From positions 1-52,306 of the forward strand of contig JAGDVY010000032.1 of assembly GCA_023255875.1 (NCBI GenBank): a stretch of DNA of 52,306 bases, in the 5' to 3' direction. The notes under the pieces were generated by a model. The model did no database searches, was not told the origin of the DNA, and saw only the letters and a program-made list of their open reading frames with translations. Origin of the DNA: Hydrogenobacter sp. (GTDB lineage: Bacteria; Aquificota; Aquificia; Aquificales; Aquificaceae). Shown in pieces: positions 23,650 through 31,897 of this stretch; the stretch's first letter is position 1; each line of letters opens with the position of its first letter. Position numbers and translations under genes: made by a program.

Positions 23650-24296
23650 GGCATGAAGAACTTTTCCCTATGAACGCTTCTACAGGCTTGCACCAGAGCT
23701 TGGGTAGCCTTTTTGACATCCTCAAAACCTAATATGGCAGAGACCACCGCTATGCCTTTTGCTCCCGCTTCCAGCACTTCTTTTACCCTATAGTGAGTTA
23801 TGCCTCCTATGGCTATTATGGGTTTTGAGGTGAGCTTTACCGCTTGGCGCAGACCTTCAATACCAACGAGTTTGTAATTTTCCTTTGTGGTGGTCTCATA
23901 AACAGAACCAAAACCTATGTAATCTATGGGAAGATGCTCCACCTCTCTTAGCTCTTCCACGCTATTTACCGAGTACCCTATGTACATACTATCACCTACT
24001 ATCTTTCTAACCACATCAGGTGGTAGGTCTTCCTTTCCTACATGCACACCATCTGCACCTACCGCCATAGCCAGATCCACCCTGTCGTTTACCACAAGGT
24101 CCGCTCCGTACCTTTTAGTTAGTTCTCTCAGGACAAGGAGTTCCTCATACATCTGCCTTGTGCTCTTGTTTTTGAATCTGTACTGGATAGCAGTGGCACC
24201 ACCCTGCAGAGCCTGTTCTATAGTGCTAACAAGGTCCCTGTCTTTAAAGTACTTGTCATCGGTAACCAAGTAAATAAAAAGGTTCATCTTCCGCAT
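23646..24296 (-). CDS. thiE: Thiamine phosphate synthase
   Basis: ThiE joins HMP pyrophosphate and thiazole phosphate to form thiamine monophosphate. The 216-residue TIM barrel shows YLVTDDKYFKDRD, GATAIQYRFKNKS, LVVNDRVDLAMAVGADGVHVGKEDLP and PIIAIGGITHYRVKEVLEAGAKGIAVVSAI, all ThiE hallmarks. The related regulator TenI is less likely because the substrate-binding residues are kept. The first ATG (24296) lies six bases from a TATAAT box and no Shine-Dalgarno fits it, so the transcript may begin at the A of ATG. A second ATG at 24287 follows GGAAG directly. No THI riboswitch is possible in the 17-base gap to the tRNA. Operon with the exonuclease. Confidence 0.92.
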   Translation of the reverse strand: MRKMNLFIYLVTDDKYFKDRDLVSTIEQALQGGATAIQYRFKNKSTRQMYEELLVLRELTKRYGADLVVNDRVDLAMAVGADGVHVGKEDLPPDVVRKIVGDSMYIGYSVNSVEELREVEHLPIDYIGFGSVYETTTKENYKLVGIEGLRQAVKLTSKPIIAIGGITHYRVKEVLEAGAKGIAVVSAILGFEDVKKATQALVQACRSVHREKFFMP

Positions 24297-24298
24297 GT

Positions 24299-24308
24299 TA
24301 TAATTATA
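24299..24308. promoter_or_regulatory. Palindromic bidirectional -10 element (thiE / tRNA-Leu)
   Basis: TATAATTATA at 24299-24308 is a perfect palindrome, giving TATAAT on both strands (plus 24299-24304; minus 24308-24303). Leftward transcription would start at about 24296, the thiE ATG. Rightward transcription would start about 24311, two to three bases before the tRNA. Only 17 bases separate the two genes. Confidence 0.6.
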
Positions 24309-24313
24309 CTAAA

Positions 24314-24397
24314 GCCGGAGTGGCGGAACTGGCAGACGCAGGGGATTCAAAATCCCCCGCCCGAAAGGGCGTGCGGGTTCGAATCCCGCCTCCGGCA
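24314..24397 (+). tRNA. tRNA-Leu (anticodon CAA)
   Basis: An 84-base tRNA folds with acceptor strands GCCGGAG and CTCCGGC, discriminator A, a D arm, an anticodon stem of GGGGA/TCCCC around loop TTCAAAA (anticodon CAA, reading UUG), a long class II variable arm (GCCC GAAA GGGC), and a T arm with GGTTCGAATCC. The long variable arm and the anticodon identify leucine. The 3' CCA is not encoded (A is followed by TAA). The 5' end is only nine bases from the TATAAT box. The stop codon of the gene at 24347-25159 lies in the antisense of the anticodon loop. Confidence 0.97.
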
Positions 24398-25159
24398 TAA
24401 CCTTACCATCTTTATTACCCTTTTCTGAAAGTGGTCAAACTTACTTACCCACTTGTTAGGAACAGCCCTACCTAAAAAGCTATAAAGAACCGCTTTGGCA
24501 TAAAGATCTGGATACACTACAGAGTCATTTGCAATAAAGAGCTTATCATCAAGTTTAGCCCATGCCACCTGATCGCGCCACGTTAAATTTTTCATTACAG
24601 AGCTTTCTACATTATGAGAGATTGTGAAGTAATAGCTCCAATCAGGGTCTTTTAACTTCCACAGCAGTAATGAAAAAGCCCTAAGTCCGCATACACATTC
24701 TATATTATCCACAAGATACTTGAGGTTTGCATTAGGTAGAGCTTTTATAAGTCCGTCCTGATCCTGCAGATAGGCTATTACATAAGCCACATCTTTTAGC
24801 TTTTGGAGATTTTCCTTTACAAGTTGGTAGTCATTAGTTTTTTCTGCATAAAGGTAAATAAGGAAAAGAAAAGTGGCAGCGTAAGCATCCGCAGAGTCAT
24901 ACGTGTACAAAGGGACTTCTGAGTTTTCCGTTATATAATAATCATAAATAGTCCCTGTCAAGCCATACTTATCTGGATAGTTAAGATGATCCAAATACCA
25001 TCTTATGTAGCTTTTGACCTTTTCTGGGTCAGATGGAAGTAGGTCCATTGCGGTAAGGTTTAAAAAATATGGCACTGCATATGAATTGTTGATGATGTCA
25101 AGGACAGGATGGGAAAAAGATATGTTTATAAAAAGCAAAGTTATCAAGATTATTTTCAT
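24347..25159 (-). CDS. Secreted helical protein, six-hairpin glycosidase-like, C-terminus truncated into tRNA antisense
   Basis: This protein of up to 270 residues has a signal peptide (KIILITLLFINISFS). Its helical-pair pattern, with YTYDSADAYAATFLFLIYLYA, YLQDQDGLIKAL and a WRDQVAWAKLDD segment, resembles (alpha/alpha)6-barrel polysaccharide-active enzymes. That assignment is by pattern only. The last 16 or so residues (from LCRRRDSNPHA) are encoded by the antisense of tRNA-Leu, and the stop lies in the anticodon loop. The natural reading is that the gene lost its original 3' end at the tRNA boundary; full six-hairpin enzymes are usually 350 residues or more. It follows the deacetylase by nine bases as last gene of the exopolysaccharide operon. 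Confidence 0.6.
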   Translation of the reverse strand: MKIILITLLFINISFSHPVLDIINNSYAVPYFLNLTAMDLLPSDPEKVKSYIRWYLDHLNYPDKYGLTGTIYDYYITENSEVPLYTYDSADAYAATFLFLIYLYAEKTNDYQLVKENLQKLKDVAYVIAYLQDQDGLIKALPNANLKYLVDNIECVCGLRAFSLLLWKLKDPDWSYYFTISHNVESSVMKNLTWRDQVAWAKLDDKLFIANDSVVYPDLYAKAVLYSFLGRAVPNKWVSKFDHFQKRVIKMVRLCRRRDSNPHALSGGGF

Positions 25160-25168
25160 AACCCTATG

Positions 25169-26977
25169 TTATCGTAATTTGAAAGAAAGGTCAATTTCTT
25201 TAGCATTCTTTTGAAGATAAAAGTAGTAGAAGTGTTCATCCTGAGAAACAAAAATAACTTCTTCTTCTGGAAAACTCAAAATTTTTCCGTAGTGTCTCGG
25301 TATAGCAATAGCTATGTCTTTTAATCCTTCCGGATTTTTGAGTCGCACAACTAATTCATCACCCTTTCTCCCAAAGCTATACTCCGTTTTTAAGAACCTC
25401 AAAAGAAAATCCGCAAAGTAGCTCATGGAGTGGACCTCCAGCAGACCCTCTTTTTCTTTTTGTTGCCAGTAATCAATAGCTTTGAGAATAGCAGAAGGAT
25501 ACAGGGGAATGTCATAAGGATGAGAGTAGAAAAGCCTTATCTGTCTTGTCTTTATAGAAAAATCTGTAAGAGAAGTTAAGAATCCGTAAACTTCTTCTTC
25601 GCTAATACCCTTTTGGTACATTTCGTATAGGGAAGCTGATCTTTCGTAAGGAGTTATAGGAAAGGCTATCACTTTTGATGATACCATCTTACCACTTATA
25701 AAAGTCCTGTTGGGAGAAGAACCACTATCACCCGTATAGTAGTAGGCCACAAAACCGAGCTTTTCAAGGATTTTAGTAGTCTCTGGCTGAGGATGAACAC
25801 CGTTGGGAGCGGAGTATTCCCTTATCTTGTAGCCCGTTATGGACTCAAGACAGCGATTATTCTTTTCAATGTATTCATAGATATCCTTTTCATTTAGCTT
25901 TCCTTCAAGTATTCCATAAGAAAACCAGTTGTGAGCCCATCCACCGTGAGAACCTATAACACCATATGGCATGATCATCTTCACATACCTTTCACCTTTT
26001 CCGCACGCATCAAAGCCAAGATTATCACCTGGCTTGTCCCTGAATGGTCCTGCGGTAATGTGAAGAGAGTACTCCAAACCCTTTCTGAGATAACCTTTTT
26101 CCATCATCATAGGTATAGATATCCAATCAGAATTAGCATCTATGTGCCAGTTAATAACTAACCCCCCTTTACCTTTAGGAGTGTTCACAAGGTGTGGAAC
26201 TTCCACCAGTTTGAAAAGAAAGTATCTTAAGACTGACCTTAGAAACACGTCATCTGAATAAGCCTTAAGGTGTCCAAGGGGCAAAGAAGAGTAGAAAATG
26301 TATCCTTGCCCATATTTGTTCCAAACTAATGCCTTGTATTGACTGCTATCCTTTTTATCCACCACCATTGCGAGAGTTTTTCCACCAAAGCCCCTGTCTT
26401 CTGTTTTGACATAAGGGTAAGTTAACTCTCCATATATATATCCTGTCATAAGTCTGTTTTCCTTATCTAACTTACCTGGTGTAATTTCAATGTCAGTACT
26501 CAAAACTTTCAGGTATCCAACTGAGTAGGCATTGTCTTTAAGTTTATCGTAAAGAATGTAATTAATACCCAGTATGTTACTAAAAAGAGCAGACTTCAGA
26601 TATGCCCCTGCGTGATTCTTAATTCCTACATCGTAAGATATAAAGATACTTCCACCAGCTTTAAGGTAGTCTTCAAACCATTTAACTGAACTTGGATTGA
26701 TATACTGCAAACTCCCATCAGGTAATATTAAGGCAGGCTTGTACTTGGCTAACCTTTGGGGATCTTCTGATAAAAGGGTTTTTACATCTATAAGTCTGTG
26801 GGGTACGCCCTCTTCTTCAAGCACGCTTTTAAAAGCATCCACCTGATAGCCTTCCTCTCCATAAACTACCAGCACTTCTATATTTTTATTCCATCTTAGA
26901 GAATAAAGGGGTAATAGTGTTTTCAAGATGATAAAAAAGGGTATGAGTGTGGCAAAGAGAATAAGTCCCTTTTTCAA
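25169..26977 (-). CDS. Exopolysaccharide deacetylase with N-terminal GATase-like domain
   Basis: This 602-residue protein has an N-terminal membrane anchor (about 4-24). A domain like those of type 1 glutamine amidotransferases follows (VLVVYGEEGYQVDAF, KPALILPDGSLQYI, GGSIFISYDVG; about 35-250). A polysaccharide deacetylase-like barrel comes after (about 270-535) with GGLVINWHIDANSDW, GSHGGWAHNWFSYG and FYSHPYDIPLYPSA, which supply the metal-binding Asp and His residues of NodB-type enzymes. A beta-rich tail closes it. Probably a periplasmic enzyme that N-deacetylates the polymer, comparable in role to PelA or PgaB. Overlaps the bactofilin-like gene by four bases. Confidence 0.75.
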   Translation of the reverse strand: MKKGLILFATLIPFFIILKTLLPLYSLRWNKNIEVLVVYGEEGYQVDAFKSVLEEEGVPHRLIDVKTLLSEDPQRLAKYKPALILPDGSLQYINPSSVKWFEDYLKAGGSIFISYDVGIKNHAGAYLKSALFSNILGINYILYDKLKDNAYSVGYLKVLSTDIEITPGKLDKENRLMTGYIYGELTYPYVKTEDRGFGGKTLAMVVDKKDSSQYKALVWNKYGQGYIFYSSLPLGHLKAYSDDVFLRSVLRYFLFKLVEVPHLVNTPKGKGGLVINWHIDANSDWISIPMMMEKGYLRKGLEYSLHITAGPFRDKPGDNLGFDACGKGERYVKMIMPYGVIGSHGGWAHNWFSYGILEGKLNEKDIYEYIEKNNRCLESITGYKIREYSAPNGVHPQPETTKILEKLGFVAYYYTGDSGSSPNRTFISGKMVSSKVIAFPITPYERSASLYEMYQKGISEEEVYGFLTSLTDFSIKTRQIRLFYSHPYDIPLYPSAILKAIDYWQQKEKEGLLEVHSMSYFADFLLRFLKTEYSFGRKGDELVVRLKNPEGLKDIAIAIPRHYGKILSFPEEEVIFVSQDEHFYYFYLQKNAKEIDLSFKLR

Positions 26978-27906
26978 GGGATTACCTCCACAAGCTTTTC
27001 ACTGTGTAAGTATCCGTAAATCCTAACTGGTCCTTTTATGAATATTTTACCTCTTGCCACTGCTGACTTTACCTTACCCTCAATTCCTATAACTACCCCG
27101 TTTTTAAGAGTTATACTACTTTGACTGAACACATTCCCCTTTATCCATACGTTTCCTTCTATTTGCACATCGCCATCGGAGAAAAGGTCTCCATCTATTA
27201 CAACAGGTCCTTCCTTGTCGCCTATGGTTATACTGCCTTTCACACTAAAACTTCCATTTATATTTATAGTCCTTCCTTCTTGTGTGGGATTTTTATCAAG
27301 AAGAGGCTTATCTGATGTGTCAATCTTTTTGGCATAAGCCCTTTTAAAGGTTGTTCTGTCTCTTATTTTTACTTCCAGAGCATAAACACTCACACCTAAG
27401 TCTGCCTTAGACTTTATGATGAGATTTCCTTCAACATGCACCCATCTCACAACGCTCAGTGGTGCCTCTACAAAACAGTCACCCTTTACATACAGACTTC
27501 TCAGGACGCATTCACTTAAAAAAACAGCATTTCCAAATACCACTAACTCTCTTCTGAAGGTATGGCTATGATTGAAAACAGCATCCTGTGTAAAAATTAT
27601 TGAGGTATGCACATTAGTTTCCAAGAGGTCTTCACTGTTGAGAACACCCACCCATTCTTCTCTTTTTAACTTCAGTTGTATATATGCAAGTTGAAGCTTA
27701 CTTATGTTTTGAATGTTTAAATCCTCAAAGGCTTTAGTAAGAAGTTTAATAAAACTTTTTCCAAAATAGTCAGGCTCCTTTGTACGATGTTGGTCTATAG
27801 GAATAGGGTCTTTGTCTCTTTTGAAGATTATCTCAAGGATAGAAGGTAAAAAAGGTAAAAGTAAAAGGAAGATAAAGGCTATGATTAACAGAAGTACCTT
27901 AGGCAT
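26974..27906 (-). CDS. Membrane-anchored bactofilin-like beta-solenoid protein
   Basis: This 310-residue protein has one N-terminal transmembrane helix (VLLLIIAFIFLLLLPFLPSIL). A long stretch of short repeating beta turns follows (GSFSVKGSITIGD, GDLFSDGDVQIEGNVWIKGNVFSQSSITLKNG), the pattern of bactofilin/polymer-forming beta-helices. Unlike typical bactofilins, which are cytoplasmic and about 120-180 residues, it is twice as long and anchored, and its topology puts the solenoid probably outside the cytoplasm. It sits between the synthase and the deacetylase genes, overlapping both, which argues for a structural role in the exopolysaccharide export complex. The function is inferred from context. 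Confidence 0.65.
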   Translation of the reverse strand: MPKVLLLIIAFIFLLLLPFLPSILEIIFKRDKDPIPIDQHRTKEPDYFGKSFIKLLTKAFEDLNIQNISKLQLAYIQLKLKREEWVGVLNSEDLLETNVHTSIIFTQDAVFNHSHTFRRELVVFGNAVFLSECVLRSLYVKGDCFVEAPLSVVRWVHVEGNLIIKSKADLGVSVYALEVKIRDRTTFKRAYAKKIDTSDKPLLDKNPTQEGRTININGSFSVKGSITIGDKEGPVVIDGDLFSDGDVQIEGNVWIKGNVFSQSSITLKNGVVIGIEGKVKSAVARGKIFIKGPVRIYGYLHSEKLVEVIP

Positions 27907-29158
27907 TTCTAAATCTCTCAGTTTTTTGCCAAATTACCGTTCTTTTGGTTATGAGGTCTATAAGCGCATCAATAAAACCCAAAGACGCATATATAATGTT
28001 GAAAATGAACTCAAAGAACATCAAAGGCAAAAGAAAAACCCTTTCTTTTACACCATCAAGCACCAGCGCAGTGCCTATCTCAAAGAAAGGAGCAAAGTTC
28101 CCAAAAGAGTTGTGAGCAAATATGAAAAGTAAGAATAGGTAGGAGCCTATTATCTGCATTTCACCGAGGAAAAAGAGGATCAAAGAATCAATCAGACCCA
28201 AAGAGATCAAGAAAGGTTGCAGATATATCATAAGGAGTAAAAGACCATCTACCTTCTGCCAAAAGCTGAGTTTTTTAGAGAGAAGCGTGGGTAGAAGATA
28301 TTTAAACATCACCTGATTGTGTCCCCTTGACCATCTTCTTAACTGTCTTGCTCTCACATTCCAATCCTCTGGTGCTTCTTCATAACACTCTGCAATATTT
28401 GCATAAGCGACTTTATATCCATTTAAATAAAGCTTATAGGTTAATTCTGTGTCTTCGGCAAGAATTTTTGCATCAAAACCGCCTAATTTTATCACTATAT
28501 CCTTTCTAAAGCCCCCAACTGTGCCTCCATATTGAGGTATTAAACCTAAGTTATACCTTGCCTGTTGGTCCACTTGATAGCCACCTGTTCTTTCTATATC
28601 AAGAAGTCTTGTAAGCAAGTTCTTTCCAGCATTTATAGGGACAACTCTTCCCATGACCGCACCTACCTGCGGATCTTTGAAGGCTACAGCTAAAGTCCTA
28701 ATTTGTCCTTTGGGTGGAAGGTAATCAGCATCATAAACTATTATAACCTCCCCTTTTGCTATTTTTAGAGCGTCGTTTAAGCCGTTCTGTTTGCCCCGTG
28801 GTAAGTCTCCATACCTGTGTAAAGGTTTTATGAAAGGATACTTTTGAGCATACTCATCAAGGATCTCTTTGGTTCTATCCGTTGAGTGGTCGTTTATAGG
28901 TATGATCTCTAACTTTTCTTTTGGGTAGTCCGCTTCCACAAGAAGGTCCAATATATATCTGGCTACTTTCTCTTCGTTATGCATGGGAACTAAAACAGAT
29001 ACAGTAGGTAGGTCTTCGTCCAACACGTCTTGATAGTAAAGCCTCTGTTTGCCAAAAGCCCTGTTTAGAGTAAAAAAGTAATGCCTTATTAGGTACATAA
29101 GAAGGATAAACATCAGCAATATCATGTATGCCTTCAAAAGAAATATCAGAACCCCCAT
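27899..29158 (-). CDS. Processive family 2 glycosyltransferase (exopolysaccharide synthase)
   Basis: This inner-membrane glycosyltransferase has transmembrane helices before and after a cytoplasmic GT-A domain. Motifs include VSVLVPMHNEEKVARYIL, IPINDHSTDRT, the DxD-like VYDADYLP, LAEDTELTYKLYLNGY, and the Q-x-x-R-W motif as QLRRWSRGHNQV, which marks processive synthases such as cellulose, hyaluronan and PgaC enzymes. No PilZ domain is present. The frame opens at a TTG (29212) without a ribosome-binding site; the ATG at 29158, preceded by AGGAAG, is preferred and gives 419 residues. It polymerises an unknown sugar, and the operon's WecB suggests a HexNAc donor. Confidence 0.82.
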   Translation of the reverse strand: MGVLIFLLKAYMILLMFILLMYLIRHYFFTLNRAFGKQRLYYQDVLDEDLPTVSVLVPMHNEEKVARYILDLLVEADYPKEKLEIIPINDHSTDRTKEILDEYAQKYPFIKPLHRYGDLPRGKQNGLNDALKIAKGEVIIVYDADYLPPKGQIRTLAVAFKDPQVGAVMGRVVPINAGKNLLTRLLDIERTGGYQVDQQARYNLGLIPQYGGTVGGFRKDIVIKLGGFDAKILAEDTELTYKLYLNGYKVAYANIAECYEEAPEDWNVRARQLRRWSRGHNQVMFKYLLPTLLSKKLSFWQKVDGLLLLMIYLQPFLISLGLIDSLILFFLGEMQIIGSYLFLLFIFAHNSFGNFAPFFEIGTALVLDGVKERVFLLPLMFFEFIFNIIYASLGFIDALIDLITKRTVIWQKTERFRNA

Positions 29159-29961
29159 TGGTAGAAAGCTTCCTGCCTTTTTTGAAGAAGCCTTAAGGTC
29201 ATATAAAGACAAAGGGAGTAAAAAGAAACTATGTATATAAAGTCCAAAAGGGGACCAAAAATGAAAAACATAGCAGGCATGTGTATGTAAGAAAACTCTT
29301 TTAGAACATAAACAAAGAATATGTATCTGATGCCACCAAAAACTGAAGAGTAGATAAGAGTAAGAAGTATGGTAAATGCATTAAAAAGTAGGTTAAGCGG
29401 ACTAAAGGTAAATACGGACAAAGAAAGACCAAGAACAAGAGGTATAAAGATGAAAACTCCAGTTTGTTGGAGTAGGTAAAGTATGGCAAAGTCTCTTTCT
29501 GTGTAAGGAAATTTCTCTAAAAAAAGTAAAAAGTAAAAAGAAGATACAAAATACACAAAGGCTATGTACATAAGCCATGCGGAAACATACTTAGGTAGCG
29601 GATTGCTTTTTCTCGTTAGAAGCAGTAAAGATAAAAGGCTTAAAATAAGGTAGATAAAGGATTCTTGCAAAGTGGGCAATCTTCCTTGTGATACAGAATA
29701 CTCAAGCGTAAGTTTTAGGAATTTATAGCTTTTGGTATAGCTATCTTCCAAAACTCTTTTTGTTATGCTAGATAACACCTTAAAGTAATCTTCAAGAAGA
29801 AAAATCACTAAAAATTCAAATACGAACAGCAAAAGCGTAAGCTGAAGTAGAAAAAGATACCTGTTGAATTTTAAAACCCTACCAAAGCGTGCGTAACCTA
29901 TTACTGGTTTTTCTACCTTAGAAATCTTTGAATAATCCTGCGGATAAGCCATACTTTTCAT
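29146..29961 (-). CDS. Multi-spanning membrane protein of the exopolysaccharide operon
   Basis: This 271-residue protein has about six transmembrane segments (FLLQLTLLLFVFEFLVIFLL, then several after residue 100) and a loop of about 45 residues between the first and second. I do not recognise a family. Being placed between the YaiO-like barrel and the glycosyltransferase, with overlapping ends on both sides, it is probably an inner-membrane component of polymer synthesis or export. The first ATG has AAAGG only two bases upstream; the fourth codon is also ATG, so the start is uncertain by three residues. Confidence 0.65.
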   Translation of the reverse strand: MKSMAYPQDYSKISKVEKPVIGYARFGRVLKFNRYLFLLQLTLLLFVFEFLVIFLLEDYFKVLSSITKRVLEDSYTKSYKFLKLTLEYSVSQGRLPTLQESFIYLILSLLSLLLLTRKSNPLPKYVSAWLMYIAFVYFVSSFYFLLFLEKFPYTERDFAILYLLQQTGVFIFIPLVLGLSLSVFTFSPLNLLFNAFTILLTLIYSSVFGGIRYIFFVYVLKEFSYIHMPAMFFIFGPLLDFIYIVSFYSLCLYMTLRLLQKRQEAFYQWGF

Positions 29962-30694
29962 AACCTTTGCTTAATTTGAAGTAGCTTATGCTTCCAAATA
30001 ATCCCATATCCTTTCTTATCCAATGTCTGTGAGAGAGTGCTACATAAAAAGCGTTCTGTCTGACTTCCTGAGGGTTTGCCAAGTAGGTGGCAAGGTATGC
30101 CTGCTTACCATAGGAGATATCCAGGTAAGTCCAACTTTTGCCTTCCTGTCCTATACCCAAGCTTATAAGATCTGAGGAAGAACTTACGCTTCCTGGATCG
30201 CTTCTGTTGAAAAAGTGTTTGTAAGTTATGACAAAGTCCCTTCCGTAGTAAGTGATGCCCGGATAGACTATGTAGTCCTTATGCACATCGTGATACTTTA
30301 TGTAAGTAAAACCCAAAGAAGGCACAATATTCTTTTGCTCACCCACCTTGAAGTTAAACTCGTGGTCTAACCTATACTTGGGAAGGTAAGGACTGTTGCT
30401 CCCAAAAGAGAGACTACTGTATGTGTATAGCCACGGACTCCAGTCTTTATAAGCTCCTATGACCCCGAGTGTAGCATCACCCTCGTGCTTTCTGCTAAAA
30501 ACACTACCTTCCAAAAAGTAAGTAAAATCACTAAAGGGTCTATGGTAAAGTCTTAGAAAACCACTTTTCCAACTGCCGTAAGTGGCATGTGGGCTAAGGT
30601 GTTCATAACTTCCTCCCGCTTCAAGTCTGAACTCAAAGGCATAAGCGCTAAGACTAATAAGTATCGCTAAGGGAGTTAACCTTAGCACACTCAT
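29918..30694 (-). CDS. YaiO-like outer-membrane beta-barrel protein
   Basis: This 258-residue protein has a clear signal peptide (LTPLAILISLSAYAF), then amphipathic alternating strands rich in Tyr, Ser and Gly. It ends in SAGLFKDF with a C-terminal aromatic residue, as outer-membrane barrels do. Sequence flavour and size match the YaiO family, known from the E. coli yaiO-yaiS-yaiP group, which also pairs an outer-membrane protein with a deacetylase and a GT2 enzyme. It is a candidate export pore for the polymer. The signal peptide supports the start even though it overlaps wecB by 41 bases. Confidence 0.65.
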   Translation of the reverse strand: MSVLRLTPLAILISLSAYAFEFRLEAGGSYEHLSPHATYGSWKSGFLRLYHRPFSDFTYFLEGSVFSRKHEGDATLGVIGAYKDWSPWLYTYSSLSFGSNSPYLPKYRLDHEFNFKVGEQKNIVPSLGFTYIKYHDVHKDYIVYPGITYYGRDFVITYKHFFNRSDPGSVSSSSDLISLGIGQEGKSWTYLDISYGKQAYLATYLANPQEVRQNAFYVALSHRHWIRKDMGLFGSISYFKLSKGYEKYGLSAGLFKDF

Positions 30695-31850
30695 ACAGAT
30701 CCCCCTTGTAATCTTTCTTATAATTTAATATAAAGTTCTTTACTTCTTCACAAAGAAGGAAGTTCTTTATCCTTTCGCTTGCCTTTCCGTCTCCGTAAGG
30801 ATTGTCAAAGGAGAGTTTTTCGTAATACTCCAGATTGCTGTAAGTTTTTTCAAACTCTTCTACTATTTTTTCTTTTTCAGTACCTACAACTTTTCCTAAA
30901 CCCACATCAACCACTTCAAGTCTTTCTGAAACGGTTCTTGTTATGAGGACAGGTTTTCTTAAAGTGCAAGCCTCTTCTTGAATGCCTCCTGAGTCAGTAA
31001 TTATCAATTTTGATTTCTCCAATAGGTAAAGGGTTTGTGGATAGGTGAGGGGTTCTAAGAAAACCACATTGTTTGGTAGCTGTGTAAAGCCCTCAAGAAT
31101 GCTTTTTCTTACTTGGGGATTTTTGTGCAAAGACCAGAGGAAGAGAAGGTGAGGAAACCTTTGTGCAAGCTCAAGCACCGCGTCCCTTATATTCTTCATG
31201 GGTTCTCCTATATTTTCCCTCCTGTGAGAAGTTATGAAAATCAAACCATCAAAAGTGTCCATGTCCCTACTTATCTGCTCTTGTAGCTGGCCTTTGATCT
31301 TATCTCTATCAAGGAGTTTAAGTGCGGTTTGTACCGCATCTACTACCGTATTGCCTGTTAGTACTATGCGATCCTTCGGAAAGCCTTCTCTTATAAGGTT
31401 TTCTACTGCTCTCTGTGTAGGGGCAAAAAGCACATCAGATAGCTCATCTGTAAGTTTTCTAAACATTTCCTCTGGAAATGGAGAGAACTTGTCATGACTT
31501 CTTAGACCTGCCTCAACATGCAAAACGGGTATTTTACTCAAAAAGGCGGTATAAGCTCCCATGTAGCAACTAAGCGTATCTCCTTGAACTATCACACAGT
31601 GGGGTTTATAATCCTCTAAAACTCTTTTCAAGGACTCTGCCATACAGGCTGTATTCTCAATAAGATCTGGATTCATACAGTTAAGAAAGTCTGCATCTAT
31701 ACGGAAAAACTCAAGAACATGTTTGAGGAGCTCATCGTGCTGTCCTGTGGCAACTACCTTAAGCTCAAAACCGCTTTCCTTTAGGGCATTAATTACTGGT
31801 GCAAGCTTTATGGCTTCTGGCCTGGTGCCTAAAACCACGAGCACTTTCAT
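30654..31850 (-). CDS. wecB: UDP-N-acetylglucosamine 2-epimerase
   Basis: This 398-residue enzyme interconverts UDP-GlcNAc and UDP-ManNAc. Hallmarks are VLVVLGTRPEAIKLAPVI at the N-terminus, VQGDTLSCYMGAYTAF, HVEAGLRS, TSHRRENIGEPM and LIITDSGGIQEEACTLRKPVLI. It is slightly longer than usual, because a lysine-rich tail of about 25 residues extends past the conserved end. It is the first large gene of the exopolysaccharide operon, preceded by GGAGGGAGGT and by the small gene at 31898-32062. No UDP-ManNAc dehydrogenase (WecC) is nearby, so the product is probably used as ManNAc. Confidence 0.92.
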   Translation of the reverse strand: MKVLVVLGTRPEAIKLAPVINALKESGFELKVVATGQHDELLKHVLEFFRIDADFLNCMNPDLIENTACMAESLKRVLEDYKPHCVIVQGDTLSCYMGAYTAFLSKIPVLHVEAGLRSHDKFSPFPEEMFRKLTDELSDVLFAPTQRAVENLIREGFPKDRIVLTGNTVVDAVQTALKLLDRDKIKGQLQEQISRDMDTFDGLIFITSHRRENIGEPMKNIRDAVLELAQRFPHLLFLWSLHKNPQVRKSILEGFTQLPNNVVFLEPLTYPQTLYLLEKSKLIITDSGGIQEEACTLRKPVLITRTVSERLEVVDVGLGKVVGTEKEKIVEEFEKTYSNLEYYEKLSFDNPYGDGKASERIKNFLLCEEVKNFILNYKKDYKGDLYECAKVNSLSDTY

Positions 31851-31897
31851 AAGCTATACCTCCCTCCAAAACTTGCTTACATTCCTAAATGCCCTTA

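Noticed and set aside
23997-24313. Thiamine riboswitch for thiE
   Set aside because: The gap before thiE is only 17 bases to the tRNA, so there is no room for one.
24347-24397. Protein C-terminus reading RRRDSNPHALSGGGF as a genuine domain
   Set aside because: This is the standard product of translating a tRNA in antisense; it is treated as a truncated tail, not a domain.
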